From Clavelina lepadiformis (lineage: Eukaryota > Chordata > Ascidiacea > Aplousobranchia > Clavelinidae), in NCBI RefSeq assembly GCF_947623445.1, contig NC_135243.1, positions 23,010,479-23,074,478 of the forward strand: a stretch of DNA of 64,000 nucleotides. The letters are read 5' to 3'. The notes below the pieces were generated by a model. That model had not been told where the DNA came from, did not search any database, and saw only the letters and a program-made list of their open reading frames with translations. Shown in pieces: positions 29,995 to 41,961 of the stretch; positions within the stretch are counted from its first letter, which is position 1, and each line of letters opens with the position of its first letter. The position numbers were made by a program, and so were the translations under genes.

Positions 29995-31802
29995 TAAATC
30001 ATAACACGTTTCTCTTTGTTAATATACGCAAGGTGGCGATAATGACAACAGCAAATTGTTTGACTTCTTGCTTAACGGTATAAAAGTTAGCTTTGATGTT
30101 TAGTTATTTTCTATGATCTATTTTCTGGAAATAAGAATTGAAAATTGCATCGATTTACTTGCAGTGTGCGTAGCCCTATTCAATTAACAAACTATATTAA
30201 CGTTACTGATGTTCAAACAAAGAAGCATAAAATATATTAATTGTAAAGTCTAGCTAGAAAGTGTTTCCTGCGAGTGAATTTTTGTAATTTTAACCACCTT
30301 TCCTTATAATGTAAGCCTAATTGAATCATCATTTAACATTTTATAGCTGTGTGGCGGTCAAGGCCACATTAAGTAGCCTAACCGGATTTAGGAAAAAAAA
30401 AATTATTCATATTTTAGAACATTTTACCGTACGTTTTCGTTTATGTTGGTAACCTTATGAGGTTCACTTCGACTATTGCTTTTGCTGAAATGAAGATGCT
30501 CGTTATACATATTTTTGCTCAATTTACAACGCACGTTTGAAATGGAACTTTTTCTGGCGTTCTGATTTGGAGTGTTTACTGGGAAGAGCAGTCAGTCATC
30601 TTGAGAAGTCAGAACTTCCAGTTAAAAAAGGTTCAGTTTACGTTATGCGCCACAGTTTATTTAAAGCCCAAATTATAAAAACAGGGTAATAGTATCCACT
30701 ACACTGACTTAAGCTACATGAAATTAGCATGGTCATTATCGTGTGATGGTCGAATCGCTGGTTATGAATGTGCTGGTGACCCAACCGTCACAATCGTTGA
30801 TAGGGTGGCTTGTAAATGTTCTGGCTTGTCTATTGAGTCTCAGTTCTCTGGTTGTAAATGTCAAATAAAGTATAGAATACGGATTCATTCCGATAAACGC
30901 CAGGTAAGTTCTGAGTGGTAAACCATTCAAAAGTCAGGCTGTAGCCTACTGCAAAAGCATGTCTATAATTAGCGTATAGGCTACAACTAACAAATAAACC
31001 ATGTGATTATTTTGTCATATTATGGGACAAAGTTGAAATTTTGTTAAATAGGATAGCTTAGTTGCATTTATATAAAAAGCTACGTTAAAACAGGCCTCTT
31101 ATAGGCTAGAAATCAACTTGAAAAGGTACGGCACCGTAGATACCGGACTACCAGTGGACGGATGTCATCAACAAGTGTCACGTGATTAACGTCTTAATTC
31201 AAACGGTTTAGTGCGCAAAAGATTTTTTGTTTTTCTAGCTTATGTTGGCATTTCTATGGTCTACATAACCTACGCGTGTAACTGAAGCTAAAAACACGTT
31301 TGCTTCGTTGATATCCGCACAGTGGCGATGATGGCAATAGCAACACGTTCGAGTCTTTGCTTAACGACATATGAGTTAAGCCATAATTTAACATTACACC
31401 GAATACTTGCCGTTTGTGTAATCCTAGTCACTCAAAAAGATATGTTAATGTAGATTAGACTAAATCCTCGACCAAAACAACATGAAATACCTACACTAAT
31501 TGTAAAAGCTAACTTAAAATTCCTTCCCTTTAGCATATTTTTGTGTTCATTTTACCACTTTTGCTTAGAATATGCACCCCAAAGAGCATCTGTGTGATGT
31601 AATTATATCTTGTTTAAAGCGACATGAACCATATGATAGCATCCAAGAAACTGACTTACATGATGCTGGATCATGGTCATGGTCTAACAATAGGTTGCAA
31701 ATTCATTGTGAAGTAGAACAAACAATGTCTGTAAGTGCGTTACATTTTGATGGCGAGCACCAACACCCATATAATCTTACTATGCGCTTTACTCAAGTTT
31801 GA
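29995..31802 (+). repeat. Diverged tandem duplication of about 1.2 kb carrying exon-like frames
   Basis: Sequence around 29995-30310 resembles 31260-31580 (shared words include aggtggcgataatg/cagtggcgatgatg, ttgcttaacg and ttttaaccacctttc/ttttaccacttttgc). The exon-like frames further on also align. The copies are clearly old, and limits are approximate. Confidence 0.5.
30685..31802 (+). CDS. Putative two-exon gene of unknown function, related modules in each exon
   Basis: Exon-like segments 30685-30903 (acceptor acag, donor cag|gtaagt) and 31569-31802 (acceptor tttgcttag, stop TGA) are both phase 0. Together they read about 150 codons without a stop. The first reads NSIHYTDL...AWSLSCDGR and then a cysteine-rich stretch (VACKCSG, GCKCQIKY). 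The second reads DSIQETDL...SWSWSNNR. The shared spacing and similar DNA suggest duplicated exons. I do not recognise the family. A distant cystine-knot cytokine was considered for the Cys-rich part but lacks a clear motif match. No signal peptide is visible, and an upstream exon could be missing. The gene sits between two minus-strand genes. Confidence 0.35.
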
Positions 31803-32228
31803 AGGCTATACAATATAGATAGGCCTAATAAATGTCTAGAGAGTTTGTTGTATCTCATAGCAAGTGAGAGCTAGCCAGTATATTATGGCAATGGAATTTG
31901 CAAGACATATGATACGTCAATGACAAAAGACGACGGTAGACAAAACGAGATAGAATCTGCTACGTTCTGACGATAATTTGTTCTAAGACAAAACTGCTTT
32001 AGAAACTTCTGAATTTAAGGCAAGTTCGATTCCTTGTTCTCGTAATACCTGGACCCGCACTTCTTCGTTCCATATAAGGTTAAGAGTTGCGGTGGGCACC
32101 TGTTTAGGAGAATACTGCTTTAAATTTAACATTAACAAGAGTAGTTATAGTGATAAATAAACCTTGGGAATACTGCCGACAGTAGAACACGAACAACCGA
32201 GTATTCAGAAGTAAAATTAGAATTAAAG
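31803..32228. other. Spacer at the 3' end of UBXN6
   Basis: Short convergent spacer between the unknown plus-strand frames and the UBXN6 stop codon. No poly(A) hexamer of canonical form is seen on the minus strand. Confidence 0.4.
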
Positions 32229-35200
32229 TTAAGCTATACGTGAGATTACTGTTTCATTGATCGACTTCATACAAACGAAGACATGACAAGTTACCAAATT
32301 TGCTGTTAAAAACGTCTCTTCTTCATCTTCGACGATTTTGCCAATTGCGGTTTTAAGACCAAACACGGCCCATTCGACATTTATGTGTTCTCGTATGAAC
32401 GCATTCAAGTCGCCAATCGATTCCCGTGCGCGAAAAGTCCCTGAAACGGTTGTCAAAGTGTAAATACCGTCATCGCAAATGTTACATTTCTGCATAATAT
32501 TACTCACCTTGTAACGATCTACCGTCGGGAAATTTGACGCGAATAAGCGCGTAATTGTATTTGTAAATGGTGCGACTTGCCTCGCGCGTCGCCTTCGTTC
32601 GAAGTTGCTTGTTCAGCTCGATTTCTTCGGACCTAAAGTGAAATGACTTCAATAAATGAACTAAGATGACAAATTTGAGGTGAAATTCTAATTAACAATT
32701 TTATTAAAAAGGTTTGCCTTGATTGATGTTCTCGTTTTACTTCCATGGATGAAAGTTTGAAAAAGTCACTGGATAAATCAGATTGAGCACCTTTCTCACT
32801 AGAGGGCAGTATAATCTACAAAGCAAAATCGAAGCATATTTTTAAATACAATAAAGTAGCATAGTTTCAGGACAAATGATATTATTATGCAAGTTAGTGT
32901 GCCTGAGCTTAGTGCGAAACATGTTAGACAGTTTGTTATATTAAAAAAGATGCCTATTTATGCACTCTTTGTGTTTATTGCAACACTTTGGTATTGAAAA
33001 ACACAATAATATAAATACAACACTTTAAAACAATATAAAGTTACAAATTAAGGAATAAACCTCTTTAAGAGGTTTATCAAACCTTTTCGAATTTAATTTG
33101 TGAGATGGAAAGTTCATTGTACTACTAGTCTACACAACAAACACAAGCAGCATAAAACATAGGGTAAAATATCTCTTGGAATTCATGGATGTTTTCAATT
33201 ACCACAAACAACAGCGTTCTCAATAAATACTCTATTGCAAAATAACAACTTCCTTTCTGAACCAATATCCATTTGCAAGCACGATCTTAAAATCATCTTG
33301 TGTTGGAGTGCCATAGACATCTGGCCTCAAACGTATATTTTGTTGTTAGTGAAAATAATGAAGTTTAAGTTACCTTGGGATCCCGATATATTGGGACCTC
33401 GATGACTTGGGCACTGGCAAGAGTTTCTTTGTCTTCTTTTAACTTCGCCACATTGACATCAGATAAAACGAAATATATTTCTGAATCTGAAATCAAATTT
33501 TGGACACATTTAAATCTACTTTTTATAAATTTTGGTTAAAAGAGTAAATTTCTTAATATAGTATTTTTTGCTATTTCTTGACATTAAAAAAATGTTCAGT
33601 TTATTGCAATCACATGATATCTTTTATAAGACATTTGACTTCATTCGTAGACTTGCAAAGATTTAGCAATTCAAATCTGAGTCACCTATGTCACAGACTA
33701 TCCTGTACAAGTTTTCACATGCTTGCATGAACAACAAATTGTGATTACTGGCTCTAGAGAACTTGCCTGTATCATTTAGTGTTCTCTTAAACCCAATGGC
33801 TTCTAGAAATTCTTCACAACCTTCAACCGGTAAAATTCGTTCCAAAAATATACGATTATTTTGTCGAATTTTCCTATATTTTTCCTCATCAGGGTGGACA
33901 ATAATATTGTCAACATATCTGAAAATTCCATCATTTAATACAATAAGCAGAAGTGGGCAGACGGTACTTTGAATGTACCGTCGGTAACGATACTGGTACT
34001 GGCAAAAATGTATCGGCGTTTCCGGTGTCCGGTACTACTTCAAAAAGTAGTTAGGTACTTTGTTGGTACTCGGTACCAGTACAATTTGTGTAAAAGATGC
34101 TGCTGCAAATGCAATGTTTGCCGCTATTATGCCCCCAGTAAAGGTTGCTCTAGATCAAAACATACGCGAAGTTAATCGCTTGCAATTTTACTTCACATTT
34201 GTAGATTAATAAAAATCAACAGATGCTAAAATTGGTATTAAGGAATAATTTACATGTACTTATGAAAACATACTTGTTAAACTTTTTGAAATAATTAAGT
34301 GAAAAGTATGGAAACCGACTGAATTTTCTTGAAAAAAGTGATTTGGTACAGAGATTCGGTCCTTTTTCGAAAGTACCGACGGTACCGAAAAAGTACTGTG
34401 GTACCACCCACCTATGAACGTAAGTATAAGAACCTAACATGTACAACAAAATTTCATGTTACAATATGTTCTACTGTATATACTTGTTTATGGTCTCAAT
34501 AGCAGTTTTCATTTTGTCTTTGTCCTTGTTTAAAGATGTTATCATTAGTGAAGATGCTTGCACTGCGTTTTCATTGAGTCTCTAAAAAGATGACAAAATC
34601 AAACATGAAACAGTAATAGGAATGCGGCGGGTACAATATTCGTACAAAGCTAGTTACATGGCACTGAACAGTTCAATGACTTTTTTACAAACGTTTTTAA
34701 GTGAATGGAAAGCTCTTACAATCAGTTCAATGATGTAACAATGTAACCTCAATGATGTAACAATGTAAACTTTACTTACATTTGACAGATTCCTAATTCT
34801 ACTACATAAATTTTAAAACAAATGTTTTAAATGCATTTCACCAATATTAGACATTCACGAATGTGGTCTTTCAGGGCACTTTTTGCCACAACTTCATTGG
34901 TAAAAGGAGAATGAAACATAACGTTATTTTCCAGTGATGGTGTCACCACTCCTGTAATTAAAGAAACAAATCATTACAAAAAAATGCAAATATTTTATCT
35001 AAACTGCAACATATGGCAATGTTATGGACGTCAGAATCACCAAGCTGCGGTTATACTCACTCAGTTTTAAAGGTTCATCTGCTTGCTGTGTCTCTACAGG
35101 TTCAGGCTGAAAAAGAAATTCAGGCGAAAATAAACATTGCATGTTATAGCCTATACCACACAGGTACATAGCACCTCCTTGAACTGAACTTAAAGCACCC

Positions 35201-35899
35201 TTAATCTAATAAAAACATGAAATCTATCTTATTAGTTTTATCCATACAGTTCTAAATGTTTGAGTTTGTTACACAATGTTTTATGAATTAAGCTTCAAGC
35301 AGTCGAATTTTAAGTGGAGTTGCTGTTTTGGTTGAACTGCGTTCACATTAAGATTTAACATGGTACTTGTAGGTTGTGACTGTTACCACAATAATCCACT
35401 TATGACTTATATGAATAGCTGCAATTAAGACTTACAGACCTACCTTTGCTCTAATGACTTTAGGAACAACAGTTTTAGGCTGCTTGTTTTTCTGTTCAAG
35501 CCTTGCAATAGCAGCGGCTCCAGCCTGTATCTGTGTAGAGGACAAGGGTTGAGTTCGGACATTTCCACTCGATTGTGAAGTGCCGGCTGTCTGATACGTC
35601 CTGAAATTTAAAATGATGAGAAATCAACATTTATTAGAATCTACCACAGCAAAAAATCTCTCGAAACAATATTTTTTTTAACAACATAGAACTTTTTTGC
35701 AATGTTTCATTATACGTAACCTGTTATAACCAATATAAAACCTGTTTTGTGACAACAGACTAGATAGAAATAATAAAGAGAACCGTTGAATGTTTAATTT
35801 TTACGCAATCACTTACCTTGTATCTTCAGTTAACTTGTGACCCTCGCCAGCTCTTGCAAACTTGATATCAGTTTTAATTTGTTTAAAAAACTTCTTCAT
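32229..35899 (-). CDS. UBXN6: UBX domain-containing protein 6 (UBXN6/UBXD1), p97/VCP cofactor
   Basis: Ten minus-strand exons: 35899-35817, 35600-35444, 35106-35061, 34951-34842, 34581-34484, 33918-33767, 33486-33374, 32794-32718, 32632-32508, 32440-32229 (390 codons plus TAA). The N-terminus (MKKFFKQIKTDIKFARAGEG) matches the family. A VIM-like helix AGAAAIARLEQK is at residues 54-65. A PUB domain follows (about 135-225; SLNKDKDK, NKYVDNIIVHPDEEKYRKI, RILPVEGCEEFLEAIGF). The UBX domain is at about 300-385 (YNYALIRVKFPDG, GTFRARESIGDLNAFIREH). In other animals this adaptor brings cargo to the p97/VCP ATPase in endolysosomal sorting and autophagy. Two introns use GC donors: after 33767 (CAG|GCAAGT) and after 32718 (AAG|GCAAAC). 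No GT alternative keeps the conserved frame. Intron 5 carries a MITE. Confidence 0.95.
33948..34416. mobile_element. hAT-like MITE in UBXN6 intron 5
   Basis: Both ends carry diverged inverted repeats: cagaagtgggcagacggta on the left, and cataggtgggtggtaccac as the reverse complement of the right end. Both are followed inward by further ggtaccgtcggta words. Flanking 8-mers acaataag (33940-33947) and aacgtaag (34417-34424) share five of eight bases, so the target duplication is imperfect. At 469 bp it has no coding capacity. Older than the 20883 element. Confidence 0.7.
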
Positions 35900-38086
35900 A
35901 ATAACAGAATTCCAAACAAATATTCCAATATCACCATCAGTGCTACTACCTAAGTATAAATAAACAGTCGCGCAATTTTATAACCTATGTTCTTTTTAAA
36001 GGAGTAAATCGTTTAGTTAAGTATGACTGAAAGCACTTCAAAGGACTAATTCAACTTGATTGGACATATACAAGATACATATTGACATATGTTGAGTAAT
36101 ATAATCATTATGTCACAATCTTTGTCGTCGCACTGATGAAATGATGTGATTTAAACTTAGCGATGATTCTACAACAGTCAAGCTTCAATTACCGAGCTTG
36201 GCTTCGTGCAAGTTCTGATTGATCAGATTGGAAAGTTTGTTAAGTGCACCAGGAAAAAAATTTAATTGTGTATATAACAGCAATTGTTTTATCTTGCTGC
36301 GTGGAGAATTTCTCAACCAAAAATAGCAACTTTCAAATGTAGCCGATCCACATGCAATTTTTTTTTGCTTTTTTATTTTTATGTTATACATATATAATAT
36401 CGTTTTTGTAGTAACTTTGACATAAACCAGTTTTTTTAAACATGGAACACTACAGGTCCGTGAAAATGTTAAAGGGTTTACATGAGATAGTTACAAATAT
36501 GTAGGTTTACAAACTTTCCAACTGTTTACATACCTTTCCTGACCATTTTGAATTCGCTACATTTTTCGCAACATATTTATATTTTGCGTGACATATTTTT
36601 AAGTTAAAAATAAGATGAAATGATCAACTACAATAGTGCAGTAGTCGATAAATGCAACATTTCAGGTATATTACTGAACACAATTGTATGCACTTGCTGA
36701 CTTTTGTACGCATCTAATCAACTGTGGTTGTTGCTGGATACAGTTTTTATGCATTTTTACATGTTCTATAGCCTAGCAATTTATTAGCAGACAAACTGAG
36801 TGAGGGTTTCTAAAGCATGAAAACTAGCGCCCGACAGCCTCTGATTGCGCACTTGAACTGTACTTTTAAATCTTTTGCGCAAAGAAATTCTTGTTGAAAA
36901 ATGTTAAAAAAGCAGTCCGGCTTATCAGTGTATATAGGTATATAGGCCTAAATAATGTCACCAAAGCAGGGTGCTATACCGGTACCGATCAGCAATACCT
37001 GATGTCACCGATTGCAGGTGCTGTCCAAAAACAGTAGGATGTAATCGATGACGTCACAAGAAAATTTTAGCACCTACTTCGTTTAATTCTCTTCTAAAGT
37101 GGGAGTTGGGATCCGCAGCATCCGCTGGCCAAATAGATTTGCATACTCCTACAACCAAAAATTTTCTATGGACCTTATGATTACAAAAGGGGTAATTCCC
37201 TTATAAAAACTAGAAATCTTCTAACTATCCGTAAAATTTATTATAATAATGTATTTCATTGTAATGTTTATTTTTCGCTATTAACTGTGCGGAGCAAAAG
37301 TTACGATACTAAGCGTTGTAGTTATAGCAAATAAAACACACGCCTACAAACAATTAACCAACAGAAAAAAGTGGTAAAATCCCAAGGGCTTAAAAGATGT
37401 AAGATAGCAATAATAGGATTGTGGTATAAAATGATAGATTAGTATGAGCAAAAAACCCACAAAATAGTTTCTAAGTTTAACGAAATAAAAACCAAAATAA
37501 TGCATGCAACGAAATAACTGCACTATCAGAAGATGTAGAGGACATGTTCCTCAACATTAAAAACACGTACATTAACAGCTGAAATAAACATACAAAGTAA
37601 CACGGTTAGATTTCGGTGACAATGAATACATTACGTGCACAACAAGTATATTTTGTAACATAACTATCATGTTTTGTATCAGCGGGTGTATTAAAATGCA
37701 TGTATTTAATTTCTGTGTTTGCTTATGCATTCAATTTTCAATATTTACAGTGATATCGTCATCGACGTTTTTCAGTATTTGCTGGTGTATGACTTTTCTT
37801 GAACAAGACTTTGATGTTCTCTTTTGGCTTATTCCTGCTTCGTGTAAAAAATTTCTCAATTTTACAGGTAACTTTTAATAGTTATAAGATACATACGTTG
37901 CTGCTTTACCTAATAGAGTGTACACTTTCCATTACATTCGTTGCTTTAGTTTCGTATAAAGGCTTGCAGTTCGAAACTTAATATTCTAAAAATCTTATTC
38001 AATAAACGTTTACAGAAACGGCCAGCAAGTGGTAAACTGCACTATAAGTTAAAGTGAGCTAGTTGCACTGTAGTTAGGTTCATTGA
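35900..38086. other. Spacer upstream of UBXN6
   Basis: AT-rich; no supported gene. Open frames at 36185-36391 (minus) and 37669-37981 (plus) have no domain or splice evidence. An octamer ATTTGCAT at 37134-37141 is noted but carries little weight alone. The UBXN6 promoter should be near 35900-36200, and no core motif stands out. Confidence 0.4.
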
Positions 38087-41000
38087 AATCCTATACATGT
38101 TCGAGATTCGAGACCAATGGTGCCTAGCTGCATTGGTAAAGTATATTTCAGTTTTAGATCGTGTACATCGACTCTGGTGTATTTCACTTTTTACATTTAG
38201 CTTAGTGTTTACAGTACTAATATTGGAATGAATTACGATAAAAATTAAAACAGCATTTACATGAAAGAAAATGTAATGTTAGTCAAATAGATATTTTTAT
38301 AGTTAAGTCTCGGCGAGTCGTTAGCGATGCAATAATAAATAAACTCTGACGGCAGAGGTTTCCACAACAGATGTGACACTTATTCACTTTGACCAGAACG
38401 TACAACGTAAACTCTTATTTTGTAACTACATCAACGGTAAATAATCAACTGCGTATTGCGCTTGAACAAAAAACTATGCAGTTACAGCTTCAAAAATAAC
38501 AACTCTTGTTATCATCGCCTTCATCAGGCCTATATAATAACATTTACTGAAGATAATGTACATAGTAGGTCCTCGTGAGAGAAGACACTTCAAAGAAAAC
38601 TTCGCCTGCATGTTTAGTACAAGATGTTTGCGTCGGAAACTGGATAGATTGCAAGATTAAATATTTCAATAATTGCCGGAGGCGACTGCGGAATAGGAAA
38701 ACGTAGTAGTTAAAAACAATTATATGGATCGAACCACTTCAAATTTAAACCGCCAATGAACTTCAACTTTACTTTGCATATGACGTTCATATGGCACCAT
38801 TCTATATGATTAAACTACACTCTTCTTTTGCGTTACGTCACAGTTTTTTTCCTTGACCGCTTAGATGTCGATGGACCTTTAGACAATGGCCTATTTGGCA
38901 AAATAGTACATCCAGGTCTCAGTGTGCGGAAATCAAGTAATAAAAAAACAACAATGCAATAATTGTGTCATAATATGAAATACGCAGTCAATAGAAACAA
39001 ACAGTGGTAAAAAGTGGAATATTAACAGTGAAAATTGTTCTTTCTTTGAATATTACGTTTCTCTCTATAATTCTTTCTCTATTATTATTATTTCTTTGCA
39101 TATGTCTCAGGAAAAAGCGGGGAAAAGTGTGGAACACAATGCAAGCATCCACAGATTTTCAGGAATTCAATCCCATGGCGCCGAACTAATTTGTAGCAGA
39201 ATCAGCTGCTTCTCTTCAAGCAAACTCTTACAGCCTTATGAAAACAATTCCATGTGGGAAGAACTGAATAATTCCACGGGAATGTTTACAGCATTTACTG
39301 TAGATAGACTACAGGTTTTTCTTCTTATATATTTTTCAGTTTTTAAGTCCAACAGCAATTCTGGACGACTCTCTGAAAAAGACATTTTCATGTAGCAAAC
39401 AAGTAGCTTGGAGTTTTACAGTAGTTGCGTTACATAAGGTTAAGCGATAAAAACTATCTACGGCAAAATAGTAGTTATCACGGCTTACTTTCCCCTGTGT
39501 TCGAACAAGTCCCGGCTGTATTTCCGAATCAATTTGTTGCTTTTCTCCTTGCACTGCTGTTCTGTGCCAGAGTAGCCGCACATTTTCCCACGCACCAAAT
39601 CCCAAAGGAGCCAGTCAAGCGGTTTAGCGTTCCATAACATCTCAATCAGAAGAGCAAGGTGTCGCGTTGAATCTCGATGAAAGAGGTTTCCGGCTCCCCA
39701 CACTTTTGATGTGAAATCGCAGTAACTCCATTCGCTAGTGGGCGCAGATTTGGCGAACTGAGAAAAAAGGCATTTTACTGCAAACAGCTGAGTGCGAATT
39801 GTTTATAACACAGGTCGCATTAGCTCCTGAGTAATCAGTCTGTTTTATGCTATCTTTATTAAGCAAGGTAATCAGCATTTGGAATTTGTGATGCGCTACG
39901 AATTACTGTATACATTTCTGTTCACATACAACCAATCGACACGGCCACTTTAATGCGAGTTGGCTCGAAATTTCAGTCGTTTGAACAAAAACGTGTTGTT
40001 GTAACAACAGTAAGTTACTTAATGGAAGGCGCACATGTCGAATTACCCAATAGGCAACTACACAGCTTCGGTACAATACCAACAGTTTGAACAAACTGCA
40101 ACGACTTTCGCCATTTCAGCTATCGCATTTCATTCAACAAACTCACTTTTAGTATTTCGTCAGCGTAGTTCTTCGCTGGAGTGACGTCATCCTCCATCAT
40201 GAGAAAGTATTCTGGGTCGTGATGACGTATGGCGTGATTAAGGAGAAATCTCATATCTAGGTTTTGTTTCGAACGCCATTTAACCCTGGTCATTGTGTCC
40301 CCGAAGTTTAGGAAAAGCTTCGATTCCCAGCTTGGCTTTAATTCCTTTGGTGTTGATATTAACTACAAAATGAATACGATGTTTGTCACTTGTCAATCAA
40401 CCTTTGGTAGCCTGAATGTTTACCTGTTACGTCATACTTTAAACATTCATATCGTGGTTCCAGTAAAGTTTGATTTGTGACTACTTAATAATTTTAACGG
40501 TAACCGATTTAAACACACCATAGTATGGTGTAGTGACTGGTAGGCCTATATGCTTCATTATTCAAATCATGCTATATGACACGTTATACGATTTCTATTA
40601 TTCCCAAGTATGGTTTAGTAAGTTTACAAACAAACAAAAGATTCTCTGAACACAACTTAATTGTACAAGACCAATACTCACCTTTAATAAACCGCTTTCA
40701 ACTTCCCCTTTAAACATAAAATAAACGCTCATAGCTCTTTGGCGAGATACTTCGAGATTTTCATCGGCGATGTAAACAAGGAATACGGTTCGGTTACGGA
40801 ATTCTGGTGACAATTCATGGAGGAGAAATTCCAGAGTTGTCAAGAGATAATCATGGGTTTTTCTGGTAATGCTCGGTATTCCCAGTAGTAGCTCCGGTTT
40901 CTTTCTCGTTATTCCTAAAACCTCTCTAGGCTCAGCGTAGTCTATGACAGCAGAGAGCTCAGAAGCCGTGTCACTTTCTGTGGTATAACTGTTTGAAATA

Positions 41001-41855
41001 TTCTCTCCAAATTTCCACGAAATACTTTCAGCAGTTTTAGTAAAGTTGGCATCGTTCACCATTGCCATTATAGAGGCAAGCTTCGGGTCGATGACATCTT
41101 TGTCAACGCTTATTGCCTGCTGGTTTTGACGTTTTGAACTTTCTTCAATGGCTGCTAATGTTGATTTCCTGTAATTTCTGGTACCGGTGGTGCCTTCTGT
41201 AGAATATGACAAAAGCAAGTAATTTGCCAGCACAAATGCACCTGCTACAAGTAGAGCCTTACAAACGCATCTCCGCCTATAACTCATTTTAAATCTGCCA
41301 CTACCATCAAACCTGAAGAACGAAGAAAAATCATTCTATTAAAACCATGTCATAAATGATTAACTGATGGTGATATTTGGCCGGTGCAAACACTACCTGA
41401 TACGCTACTATATGTAATGTAATTTTACTGAGCGAACTACAGAATAAAAATATTTAACTGCCTAATAGGCCTACCTAAACCTTCAATAATCACGCAATGT
41501 TCCTAAATGTTATGCTCATTTTACAAATCTTATAAAGGATAAATCCCATATGAGACATAACAAACCTACCGTGCAACACAATGAGTTACTTAAAGTACCA
41601 TAGAACTGCGCAATTTACGGCCCTCGCATAATCTTTAGTACAAAGTCGTACATTAAACTTTTTTGAAAATCTTTAGGTAAAAATCATTATTACAGTATCT
41701 TCGTCTCTTAGCAACAAACATTTGTATATCATTCTTTTGTGCTGATATGTTGATGATTGGCTACGTCATAACGGCTTCGGTTTTAACGTCACTATTGGTA
41801 TTAATAGAGTGAGTTACGAAATGTTAAGTGACAGAAAATCTCAAACATCACAGCT
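38087..41855. repeat. Tandem duplication, copy 1, carrying a GT54 gene
   Basis: A 3.77-kb unit from about tacatgttcgagattcgaga to gacagaaaatctcaaa...cacagct. It is repeated in direct orientation at 41962-45751 after a spacer of about 106 bp. The match is nearly base for base, including introns and 3' flank, with a constant coordinate shift of 3,880 through the coding part. Confidence 0.96.
39336..41287 (-). CDS. MGAT4-like N-acetylglucosaminyltransferase (GT54), copy 1
   Basis: Four minus-strand exons: 41287-40682, 40362-40147, 39757-39489, 39372-39336 (375 codons plus TGA). It is a type II Golgi protein by layout: a short basic cytoplasmic end (MSYRRRC), one membrane helix near residues 10-28, a stem, then the catalytic part. 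Family marks are LLLGIPSI, DTMTRVKWRSKQNLD, FLMMEDDVTP (acidic EDD at residues 259-261, the metal/donor site type), WGAGNLFHRDSTRHLALLIEMLWNAKPLDWLL (written here as WGAGNLFHRDST and AKPLDWLL) and LFEHRGKESS, which aligns with the human LFQHVG-SS region. MGAT4 enzymes add a beta-1,4 GlcNAc branch to the alpha-1,3 mannose arm of N-glycans. It is shorter than the vertebrate enzymes (about 535 residues) because the end after the catalytic part is missing. Substrate is inferred from family only. Confidence 0.92.
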
Positions 41856-41961
41856 GGTATCACGTACAATCGTACATCACAGCGACGAAGTTGTGGTTTT
41901 CTTTATCGTTAGGATCCCAGCCTAATCGGATGACAAATTGAGAAAAAAATGATTCCAAAAA

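Noticed and set aside
37134-37141. Octamer ATTTGCAT as a promoter element
   Set aside because: A single 8-mer in an AT-rich spacer more than 1 kb from any start codon is expected by chance.
39004-39395. Plus-strand frames of 61 and 99 codons, the longer conserved at 42976-43275
   Set aside because: Conservation follows from the recent tandem duplication. They are antisense to the GT54 3' end and have no domain.
39336-39605. 89-codon minus-strand frame (and its copy at 43216-43485)
   Set aside because: It reads GT54 exon 3 in a wrong frame, then intron, then exon 4. The GT54 motifs are in the other frame.
39425-40480. Plus-strand and minus-strand 60-70 codon frames repeated in the second copy
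   Set aside because: They are shadows of GT54 exons and introns duplicated with the unit.
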